A DNA stretch of 64,000 nucleotides from Schistosoma haematobium (taxonomy: Eukaryota; Platyhelminthes; Trematoda; Strigeidida; Schistosomatidae). The notes under the pieces were generated by a model. That model was given only the letters and a program-made list of their open reading frames with translations. It was not told the origin of the DNA and made no database searches. The position numbers and the translations under genes were made by a program. This document shows, in pieces, positions 12,501-24,500 of the stretch (its first letter is position 1; every line of letters starts with the position of its first letter). The stretch spans positions 58,377,091-58,441,090 of the forward strand of contig NC_067195.1 of NCBI RefSeq assembly GCF_000699445.3. The letters are read 5' to 3'.

Positions 12501-15500
12501 AGCTTCTTCTCATGCTGCTGTTCAGTTTTCAGCAGTTTATGCAGTCCTTACTGTTCCTTGTATTTACCTCATTGGTTCCACTGGGCAAGTAATAGATATA
12601 AAGCTGGGTCGTATTGAGAGTAAAAGTTTAGTGGACTGGATAAAAAAGTCAGGATTTGGACCAGTTAATAGTAAGTTAGTTTGCAACAAACAATTTGTTT
12701 TACAAATTAATATTGGCTTAATTTAACGTTTGTCACTCTTAACTTAGCTAAGTAGACTTCTTTGTTTTGTAATTATCCCACACGTAATCTTGTAGACTCC
12801 ACTCGATACTCAACAAACACAATATTTTCACTTAAGATAAGTGTCCAACTATGTAAATAGGGTAAAAAACGGATTAACCGTAAAGCTGTATGTAAACGCA
12901 TTTATCTAGACTCCCCACCCATTGCTCACCTGTTGCGATTTTAGTTAGCCTTAGAGTAGGCTGTAAAATAGCCAAGGATATCCAGGACAAAAATATGTTA
13001 TCACTTTATTGAAAATTAACTATCACTTTGAGCTACTTTAGGGGTTTCAGACTTCCAGGTTGGAGTTCACTAGATAATTGTAACCTATGGTTGTAGACTC
13101 TAGAAAATATTGCTCAATCATTGATTGAAAGGATAAATTATTAATATATCTGGCAGCAACTGCTCACCATTCCGTCCTAAGTAACTAGTATAAATTATTA
13201 CCTATACTTCAACTTGAACAGTAATTGCATGGGCGATGACACGTGACTGGGAACTGTATTAATATTGGTTGTAATGATAATGATAGAATTATGTTAAGAA
13301 AACCAGTATTCCACACAACCAGATAGTCAGTCAGTGAAATCCGCCAATTGTAAGAGTGACCCAATTATTACTTACTGTTATGTTTATGTTGCAAATATGA
13401 CGGATTGACAATCATGCTCTTAGTGAGGGCTTTCGAATCACGTACCCTGTATTCGACAAAAACAAAATATTCCACTTTACTTCATTTGTTAACTATTGCT
13501 GAAAATATTGACCACTGGTATAGAGAAACAGGTAGTTTTAATGGTATGGCTGTTAGTGAAATTGTCAACTGTAAAAGCACTGCACACAAACAACGTGTCA
13601 ATGCAGACAAACATTTTAATCTTTTGCAAATATATTTCTAGAATACTTTTATCCATGCCTGGTTGATGCACATGTCTCATCCACTAAGTCCCTGGGTCGA
13701 ACCCCCTCTTCTTACTTCGATTTGGGCAACCAGATAGCCTTATTACTCTACACACTTATAGTGTGACTCATACCCAAGTACCTGGTGAGTTAACTTTCTA
13801 GTACACTTTGCTACATATTTGCCTTAGTTATATCGAAAGTGTAACTCATGACAACCGATAACTGTTGTAAACTTGAACCTATATGGATGTCTATGCAAAT
13901 TAATTACTTTCTTAGGGATGGTTATATCTTTCTTGCGGTCGTTAATCTTTTGAACAACAACACAGATCAGTCATTCTGTCCTAAGATCGATAATGTAAAA
14001 GGCAAGAATAGGGCCTTAATTCACTGATGAGCTAGGGATTAAACAAACTGATTTCCTCCAATGAATTATGAAATTTAACCACGTTAATTTTCCGACTAAT
14101 TACTTGTATCTGAGTATTTTACTGTCTGTTAAACAAATCCTATTCTAGCTAATTCTCTTGTTTTTGTTATCAGTTTATTCGGGGTTTTGAACTAATACTT
14201 CAGTCTCGTGAGCGGCTATCATGGCGATAGCGTATCATTCTATTTCATCTATCAATCGACATTTTATTCATTAGTTAACAATTACAAACCTCGTCCATTT
14301 ATCAAATTCTCTATAGTAATATGACTGATAACTGTGGGTGGCTAAACTTTTGTCATAAGAACTGAAGTTTCTTTTTTAAATAGGCTCTATTTTACTACTA
14401 TCTAGTAAAATCAACTGGATTATACTCTTTGTCAGAAACACTTAGAAAATGTGTTTGTAACCACACTACTTGTCAGTCTACAAATGCTTATTTATAATAT
14501 TAAATTCAAATGACCAATATATTTCTAAGATTTAAATGATATTGAAGATGAACTTTTTCTTCTATTCAAAACGGAGTACTGAAATTTTCATTAGGCATGA
14601 TATAATATCTTTTAAGCAATTTATTTTTCTAGCAAGAAATATACTTGTATAGGTCCACACATTCTTACATAACTGAATTTTAAACCTTTAATATCTCACT
14701 TCATTTTCTCAAACTATTTTCAGACGTGAACTCAACTACTGCAAGCAATATATCCGAGAATGAGCTGCATGATGACACCGAACAGGCTTTTAGATCAGAT
14801 ATGATAGAGCCATCAGTGTCATCTATGTCGGAGACTCAAATTAGAAGTTGTGAACGACCTTTGGAAGAACGAATAGAACGCGCTTATCAACTAATTCAGA
14901 CTCAAATACAACGCAAAGAAGAGGAAATTAGTAAAAAGTCTGTTGAAGCCGAGATTAAACGCCGAGAAGTAGGGAAAGCCATGAATGAGTTTAAGGTGAA
15001 AAATTTAGATTTATCATAACACTAGTCGTTTTTAAGTTGCTGAACAGATGTTAGACATATGATTCTTTACTTAACTTACTGCTTCTGGAGAACTGTCACT
15101 ATTTTTAGTATGAAAAATGCACTTTTTGTTTGTTTCCGCAATGATAATTTATATTTTAATTACTCAGATTTACGTGACGTAAATCGTGATCGATAATTAC
15201 AATCTATTTCATTAAGTCCCACTCAAAGGTGGATAAATGACATGCTCTTTAATGCCCTGGTACGGCCGAGAGTGGTGAGAGTCAGCGCTCCCTCTCGAAA
15301 TGCTCTCACATGGCCACTTGCATACAACTACTGCCAGGGAGGTCCTATTCACTGCCTTCTCGCGGCAGGGGTGTTATTTACGGAATTTAGAAGACGGCAA
15401 GCAAATGTCCGGCGCTTTAACCGGTTCCGAAGGATCCACCTAGAGGAGTCGGAAAACCCTGATTCTAAACCAATGGTGCACATGGGCTCCAGGATCTTAA

Positions 15501-18500
15501 GGAAACAAATGGAGTATGAACCTATTGTTAGTCACTGGCTACCATGGGACTGCATCTCCTTAAGTTACTCCACTGCCTTGTGGACCAGACCTTTAGGTCA
15601 AAGGCTCTGGGTGTTGCCCCCCTAGGAAAACCATCTTTAGTCTGGGCACCCTGGCAGTATCACAGCCCTCACGTAAATCAGTGATAACTGCTACTGGTCT
15701 CATTGTTATTGTGTGGCGCATATGTACTTGGTGCCCCCTGTACCATTGTTTATGTGTTTACATAATGAATAATAAATAAATAAATGACATATCAGGTTTT
15801 TTCGACTTCCAGTATGATTAATTCATGCACGTCACTCTAGCATCTTTTATAGGTCAATTCAACATATTCTGTATTCAGTACCTCGCTGTCAACAGCTCTC
15901 TTGTTGCTGTCTGTTAGTAATGAGCGTTTTCTCTAAGTGATCCAGAATTCGCACTAACTACATAGTTCTAATCCTCAGTATTTCAGTTCATAACATTTGT
16001 AATTGAAAGATAAAATGTTTAAATAACAAAGTGTAAATATGGTTTTTCCACATGAATCAGTTTTTGTCCATGTCACAAAGATTACGAACTGTTCTGAGTA
16101 ATGAAGTCTTTGAAACTTTTAAGTTTTATTCGATTTTCCAATTACTGGAGCCTAGCGGTTCCCTCAGATCTCACTTATCGATTGAAAATTATCCATCTAG
16201 CTTCGACTTTGTATCTTCAGCAGTTTAATCAGATATGGCTCGACCGTAGCTGCTGCCTTGGCGTGGTGGTAGGGCTTGTCTGTGGTACTGAGTTAATCGA
16301 GCTATGTTGGTTGGAAGATTGTGTCACTTAAAAAAAAGTGAGGGAAAATTACAACACGATTACCATAGACTTCTGTCCTGAGCCACGTCTGATAACGTTT
16401 CAATTCACTGGGTTGCATTATCTCTCAGACACCAACTGGGAAGTCGTAATGGACTGACAAGTCCCAGTCATGTACATACTTTATCCATACCCTGACACCA
16501 TGCCATGAACTGACCACCTCTCCGCTTTTACCAACCAGTCCCAATGTCGGCAAATAATGCACAATGTGTGATTCGTTGGGATGACATTAGTAGTACATGT
16601 CCAAGCCACCGAAGTCGATGTTTCAAGATGGTGACACCAGTTGAATTATCGTCACTGTGGCCGAACACACCTTGCCGAACCTTCACACTATTAATATGGT
16701 ATTGCGATTGAATGTCAGGAATCGTTCGGAGACAGATGAGGAAAAACAGAGAGAGTGGCTTAACATGCTTAATTTGGAGAGGTGGGGTTTTACAGGTGTA
16801 GAGTAAAACTTCTCCAACCGATGCGTTGTATGCGCGACACTTTTTAACGAGATCAACATCACGATTGTATGAAAGGATTTGAAGATTGGCATAAACCGCT
16901 CTGGTTCACTGCACTTAAATCGAACTCATCACTCACGCAACCACCAGGACTCACACAACTCTACCAATACACGAACGTTTCGATTACTTTTAACTGCTTA
17001 CCACCAAGAGTGAGTTAAGGTACTGAGTTCTGGCGGTCTTGTAAAAGTTTTTTGCATTTAGAATCAACAAAGTATATACCATACCTATGGACATTGATTA
17101 TTAACTGACTAATAGCGATTTGTGTGGCTTGAGTATCATCGCATGGTAAGGCATTATTGTCCGCATACTAAAGGTCGAGAAGGATTTACTCAGATAAAAG
17201 ATTTGCTCCCATCTAATCTGTTTCCATAATGTCGTTGATGGTAAAATTGAAGGTAAATGGTGGTATTGGGCAACTCTACCTAACCCTACTGTTTGGATGA
17301 ATCTATGCATAGAGGTGGTTGTATACACTTTACCTAATCTGTTCGTGCACAGAGCCTTCAAGGTGTTATTAAACTCCTCAGGCACAACTTTCTTCTACAA
17401 ACAACCTCATAGAACAGTCCTGTCCAGCAACTCAAAGTCGGCTTAGATATCAAGAGCTACAGCGATCGTTGGGCTCCAATAATTATGACGGCAGTCTAAC
17501 ATGCGGTAAAAAATGACGATATGAAAAATTCATCCACGACAAAAACAAAAACCAGACTATTCGCGAGTCGATCCTTCACGTATTTTGAGTAGTTTGTGAA
17601 GTACGATGGAAACCAATAGTTTGAATGGAATTGGGAGTAGACGTATCACCTGATAGTTTTTACATAAATGACGTAAATCCTTTTTAAAGATAGGGATAAC
17701 GGTCACTTTATTGCAGACTGTTGGAATACTTTTTAATTCCCAAACCCCGACCGTTGTCGCTACCTCGACGTGGTGGTCGGGCTTGCCTATCGTGATGAAG
17801 CAACCGAGCTATACTGGCTGGAACAACCGTTCCTCAAGGTCCTACCATGTCAGACAGGTCGGTTGAAGAGCAGTAAGACTAAAAGCAACAAACTTAAGGT
17901 CCGAAGGCGAAGTCGTACTACTGACTGTACAGAGGTGTGACAGCAGTAAGGTGTTTCCTTCAGACAACCAGTATGACAGCGATGCTGCCTTCCCACAAGG
18001 AGGGGTGGGGTTAGAAAAGGTCGACACTGAAAAATGCACACCTCGCCTTATCCCACGGATATCCATCTCCGGCGGTAAGGTCTCAACAAGTACGGAGCTA
18101 ACACAAAAATTACCCATGAAAAGGTCGTGTGTGACCGACCTCAAGCAGTTGTCCGTTGGGCACTGCGGTCACGTTCTCAGGTCACTAAGACCACCTCTAA
18201 TCCAATTTCGTTTTCAGGTACTTCCAGAAGAACCCTTCCACGGTGTGGGTAACCGGGAAGTGATAACCACCCTCATACTTCTAACAGCACTGAAGACCAT
18301 TGTATTCATAATCAACCTCCCTCTTCAATTCCTATTATTCATCCTACATCGACTTTCAACTCTAAACTTCCTCTTTCGTCTTCCTCAAGTGTCACCATAG
18401 CCAACGATTCTAGTGCGCGAAACACTGTCCCAGATCTACTGAAACCTCGCTCCAAACTATACGTTGGAGCCCTCAACGTACGCACCCTATATCAAATCGG

Positions 18501-21500
18501 TCAACAGGCTTCCTTGGTTAGAACCCTATATGATAAACTATCTACTTATGAAAAATATTCCTCTCGCTCCAAATAACAATCAAGTGACTCGCATTATTAT
18601 TATTATTATTATTTGCTACGCCATTATTCACCCTCTTTTACTCCTACTCTGTCTATACTTATTTTTTCGACTTATACAGCAGCTCGTCTATGGTGGAAAT
18701 TCGACTGTATCTAAACGTTCTCGAGTCACTGTCCGGTTGAAAATTGTATGTTACCATCGAATATGAGTACTGAAGTAGTTTTTCTGAAATCACATGCACC
18801 ATTCAAACTGGCTGCCTTCAACGTTCGCACGCTTATGCAGGTTGGACAACAGATAGGGCTGGCTATGTCTTTGGAAAGTCTTCATATCGATGTTTGTTGT
18901 CTATCCGAGACCCGTATTCAAGACTCTGGTGAAGTACTACAAATTCGCGCTCCATCTGTCGCTTCGAAAAGCTTGTTTTATGTGCGCTTATCCGGGGACC
19001 CTGTGGCATCTTCGTCTGGTCTTGCTGGCGTTAGTGTCGCACTAAGCGCTAGAGCTGAGGCAGCACTAGTCGATTGGATCCCCATTAACAGTCGGTTATG
19101 TGCTGTTAGATTAGAGAGTTCCATCAAAGTGAGAAGAAATCGGCGTGAGAAACGATGTCTTTTCGTCATCTCCGCCTATGCCCCGACAGATTGCAGCCCG
19201 GATGCAATCAAGGATGGGTTTTACCACCAGTTATCTGTTCTTCTCCAGAAAGTGCGTTCGATAGATATTGTAGTACTAGCCGGAGACTTGAATGCTCAGG
19301 TCGGACGTCTAGGCACAGAAGAGAGTCGTTTAGGTGGCCGATGGGGACTTGTTAGTCGCAGGACAGATAACGGGGACCGTCTACTGCAACTGTGCACAGA
19401 CTACAACCTGTTTCTGGCTAGCACTAACTTTCGGCACAGTCATCGCCGATGTGCCACCTGGCGTCCTCCCTCTGCATCTCAAGCCTGGACTCAGATTGAT
19501 CACATTGCGATCAGCTACCGCTGGCGTGGTTGTGTACAAGACTGCCGCTCCTTTTGGAGTACCTATCTGGACTCTGACCATGCCTTGGTCTGCGCCAATC
19601 TTACCTTACTTTTCAGTGGACGACGAAGTGACCGCCACCAACGGATTGATGTTAGCAAGCTGGTTGCAACTTCTGTTGCAAGTAAATATCGAACCGAGCT
19701 AGCTTCTAGGCTAGCTACCATTCCACCGAAAAGTATGGATGAGCATTGCTTGCAATTGCATGACGCCATGAAAATGGCGGGTACAGTCAGCTGTGGGTTC
19801 GCGAAACGTCCCGCATATAAGCACTGGGTTTTTCTGGTCCCTTACAACTCATTGAAGCCCGTCGGTCTACTCCGAGTGACCGTGAGTTTGACCATAAACG
19901 AAGCATGTTACGTAATGAAATTGGGCAAAGCTTGCGTAAGGACCGAGAAGCCTGGTGGTCGAAGCGTGCTTATGAGCTGGAAGCAGCAGCTGCATCTGGT
20001 AATTACCGGGAGCTCTTCCAACTCATCCGAGCCACTGGCAGCAAGAAGTCTGGTGTGAGTGAAACAGCGAAACAGTGAAATCTATCAGTGATTTAAACCC
20101 CAGGGTTACAAAGAACCGATGGATTTCTTCAAGGTCTATTGCACTGATGGATCCTCGTAAACTCATCCCATCAGGCACTGAACACGATGAAGAGCATAAA
20201 GAAATCAGATCTAGGTTAAGCAATAGTCTAAGGAACGACCGTGAGCAGTGGTGGTCAACGAAAGCAAAAGAGATGGAAAAGGCGGCGGCTATAGGGAACA
20301 CAAGACAGCTCTACAGACTAGTAAAAGAAACTGGAATTAATAAGTCAAATGTAAGTCAGACTATTTCGGAAAAAGACGACACTCTCATCTGCTCGCAGTC
20401 CAGACGTTTAGAACGATGGGCGGAACATTTCAGAGGACAGTTCAACTGGCCTTTAGCTACTCTACAACTACCCTCCATTCCCAGACAGTGTGAATGGAAC
20501 ATTGAAGTAGTTCCCCCAACTCTTGCTGAAGTTCAAAAGGCTATAGTTAATCTAAAACGAGGAAGGGCAGCTAGTTCATATGGACTGGCTCCAGAGGTCT
20601 TTATGGATGGTGGTCCAATTTTAGGGACTAGGTTGACTAATATTTTAGCTAAAATCTGAGAGTTGGACGTAATCCCATCTGACTGGTCTCAATCACTTAT
20701 CGTCCCAATATATAAGAAGGGGTCGAAATCATCCTGTGATAACCATAAAGGGATTAGTTTGACTAACATGGCATCTAAAATACTAGCCTCGATAATCATC
20801 AGACGCCTAACTAAGACTCGTGAACTGCAAACACGAGAGAATCAAGCTGGCTTCAGACCTGGTCGTGGCTGCATCGACCACATATTCACCATTCGTCAGG
20901 TTCTAGAACATAGGCATACTTATCGGCGTCCGACAGTGGTGGTCTTTCTTGACTTAAAAGCAGCATTTGACTCGGTAGACCGCGAGATTCTGTGGCAGTG
21001 TCTGTCATTGAAAGGCGTACCTCGGAAGTACATAAACCTTGTGAAGGCTCTTTACTCGAACACTGCTAGTCGATTCAGAGCTTATGGCGAACTGTCATCT
21101 GCTTTTGCAACCTCAAGTGGTGTCCGTCAAGGTTGTCCACTTTCTCCATTTTTGTTTACCTTCATCAAAGACCTATTGATGGAAATAACATTCTCGTCGA
21201 CTGAATTCTCGGGTATTGATCTCCATCCAGGAGGTCCACTTATCGACTTAGAATACGCAGATGACATAGTCCTGTTTGGTGAAGACGCTGATAAAATGCA
21301 GAGTCTTCTGGTAGCACTGAGCAACAATGCCAGAATGTTTGGAATGCGCTTCTCTCGCTCTAAATGCAAGTTGTTGCTTCAGGACTGGTCTGCGTCAACA
21401 CCTGAACTAAGGATAGAGAGTGAAGTAGTCGAACGCGTTGACAACTTCACTTATCTTGGAAGTCTGATCAGCCCTAATGGTTTGGTGTCTGATGAAATCT

Positions 21501-24500
21501 CACCACGGATTCGAAAAGCTCGTTTGGCTTTTGCCAACTTACGTCACCTATGGCGAAGGCGAAATATCCGTATATCAACAAAAGGACGAGTATACTGCGC
21601 GGCAGTCCATTCTGTTTTAATTTACGGCAGCGAAACATGGCCATTGATAGTAGAAGATACTCGTAAGCTACTAGTATATGACCACAGATACCTTAGAAAT
21701 ATTGCTGGCGTCTTCTGGGATCACCGGGTAAGTAATTGTGAGGTTAGACGCAGGGTATTAGGGGATGATGGTAAATCAGTTGATGAGGTTGTGAATCTTC
21801 ATCGACTGAGATGGTTAGGCCACATGTTACGTATGCATGAACACCGATTACCACGACGCGCAATGCTAACCGGTGTTGGAGGTGGTTGGAAGAAAGTTAG
21901 GGGCGGCCAAACCAAAACGTGGCATCAGTGCTTGAAGTCACTAACTTCTAGTCTGAGCCATGTTGGTAGACGCAGACTACTTGGTTGGGGTCCGCGTGAC
22001 TATCGTAACCAATGGTTGGAGACTTGGTGACATGGCTCAGAATCGATCACAATGGCGTCGGTGTATACACTCTCTATCTTCCCTTAAACTAAGAGATTAA
22101 AATTACTTCATATCTTTCTTTCTACGAACTAATTCTTTCTTCCTGTACTATATCCTTATTGCAATCTTTCTTTTATATATTACCACCTCTGAATTAACTA
22201 CTTTTATGAATCCGGTGTCCATCTTGTTGTGTTAATGAGGTATGGCAACTTGGACCGATGCATATATGTGCCTGGTCCTACGTTGTAGCTGACTGACTGA
22301 ATTCCCAAACCTTTCCAACAGTTCAGTCAGTTCCGTCACCAAAGTTCGCCACCATACTTAAGAAGAGCGAGATGTAAGTTGTCTGGGCCTGATGATTTAT
22401 AGCACCACAGGAGTCAGTTTTTCATTGACTTCCGCCCCGTTTAGTAGGTCAGTCGTCACCGGCCATAGAAAACAAGACGGTGTAGTTGATGTTACTACAG
22501 CAACAAACCAGCTAAACTATTCCTGGACGTCCAACCAGATTCACAGATTGTTTTACTCACTAGACTTCATGCTACGAGTGGCTCTAATTAGTTGAAAGAG
22601 CTTTCGGGAGCTACAACTGCTGCTTTCAGCTCGTTTCCACGCTCTGATCACCGGGTTTCTGGGTTCAGTAGTTTTTGGAATCATTCAGTGGTTCATGACA
22701 AATGCCCTCTATTGAAAGCTCATGGTTAATCCATTCAAATATCCATCAGATTCTTCTAATTGTCTTAAACAGTATCATGGCTCCCATAGAATAAATGCAT
22801 AAAAATAGAAATCATATTTACTTTCAATTACCAGTTTGACTGTTCATATGTTATGATGAAATCCCCACTTTAGTGTTTCATTTTCTTGTGGTTTGTATAA
22901 TTCCGTCTACATTTTATTCAACGGCTCACTACCGTTTGAGATTTAATCAAAGACATCATTGATGAAAGATCACGTAAGATCTTCTTTATGAGATTCTGTA
23001 TAGTGCTATTCGTTTGTGGACGTTTTTGTTCTTGCTTTAGGAACGTCAAAAGCAAAAGGAAATTGATGAAATTCTAGCTGAACGTCGTAAAGACGAGGCG
23101 GAATCACGCAGACGACTGGAACAGTTGCGTCAACAGATCGAAGAGGATCGTAAAGCAAGGGAAGAAAGATGGTCACGAATGTATGGTTCGCAATCTAAAA
23201 TATCTAGTAATTCAGTTCATCCTCCACAAGAATTTCTTAAAAGTTCATCTTACTCAGATGAGGTATAAATCGTGTTTGTTTAGTTGTGTACATTTTTTGA
23301 GTTTTGTACCTCAACCTAATTGAAAGTTTGAATCATTTCACAGTTATTACTATAACTCCTGCATTTTCTCCGTATTATTCAGTGTAACTGGATAGTTACG
23401 CTTGTTGAATTTCAACTCTTGAGTTACATACCCGGACCTTATCTCACTTGATTCTGTTTGTACAGTCCATTTGTATCACTAACCATCATGTGAATAGCGC
23501 AACTCTAATCTGAATACTAGAAACTACACTTGGTTACTGGATTACGCAAAGTAGCCGACTTATGTGATATTATTTAAATATATTTCAGAGTATTTTTTTA
23601 GCTTGTCAGTCAGTTATCCAGTAAATAAAAGTCTTTTCAATCATAGATCTCTATTCGCTTTTACTCTTTTGAGCATCACTTCATTAAATTTTATCGAATT
23701 AAGTTAGTGACCTATGTTTTGTAGGAATCTCTAACCGTTAGACTTTCGACATTCTATTTTGATGACATAACAAAACGCTATTTTTCTGTCCCTTGTATGA
23801 CTTATACTGTAACATTTTGGACATGCACAGATTCGTGCCAGGTCTTACGTTGTTCTTACGACTGGTTGACTGAAATAATGAGACAGTAAGTTTCTCAAAC
23901 TTTAGATAAATTTTTAAACGTTCTATGGCCAACTTACAATTTATATTCCAAAATTGATTCCTCGAGAGCAATGAAACTTCTTTATTTCTTGATTGAGATC
24001 ATGAATCAATTGATGTTAGACCACTGTTGGAAACCTGGAAGCACTGGACGGCCGTTTCGTCCTAGTATGGGACTCTTCAGCAGTGGTCTAACATCAATTG
24101 ATTCATGATCTCAATCAAAAACTTGACAATCTCCACAACCCCTATACTGATAATTAACATGTGCTCACTAGTGACTAGCTTCGTGAGGGAATTCTCGGAG
24201 TTTTAGTGAGAAGCCGTGACCAGTGGAGCTAATCCGTGTCGGGTAGAGACAGGTATCTACCCCAGTACAATGGAAGTTGGTCGCGCAATTTCGTGGATTG
24301 GTTGATGTTAGACACTAACACCATTGGATGCCGGCTCAGTGGTCTAGTTGGTTAAGCGCCTGGCGCGAGACCGATAGGTCCTGGGTTCGAATCTCGCAGG
24401 GAGCGGGATCGTGGATGCGCACTGCTGAAGAGTCCCATACTAGGACGAAACGGCCGTCCAGTGCTTCCAGGTTCCCAACGGTGGTCTGACATCAATTGAT

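Larger units (their letters stand above)
17747..22299 (+). mobile_element. chimeric RTE-clade retrotransposon with 12-bp target-site duplications
   Basis: This 4.55-kb element has a long 5' leader (17747-18440), an endonuclease, a reverse transcriptase and a GACT-repeat 3' end (GCTGACTGACTG). It is a mosaic. A first endonuclease N-terminus ([16 protein letters not shown], about 18454-18560) is abandoned after a few dozen codons. A second one ([17 protein letters not shown], 18748 on) continues through a family A-like linker to 20072. A different linker and RT then follow, so the linker segment (RNDRE.WWS.KA.E.E.AAA) appears twice in tandem from two families. SR3/Perere-3 are schistosome RTE names that may apply; I cannot confirm. 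Confidence 0.85.

Noticed and set aside
15242..15625. 127-codon open frame as a gene
   Set aside because: It starts at the border of a retroposon defined by target duplications, has no conserved motif, and is most likely chance coding in a GC-richer element.
19560..20058. C-terminal extension of the RTE endonuclease ([15 protein letters not shown]...) as a new domain
   Set aside because: It is an out-of-frame reading of the normal linker; the same out-of-frame peptide appears in the copy at 27605-27312 because the DNA is nearly identical.
24327..24400. tRNA gene
   Set aside because: A and B boxes are present, but the sequence cannot fold into a full cloverleaf with an acceptor stem and is the head of a retroposon.
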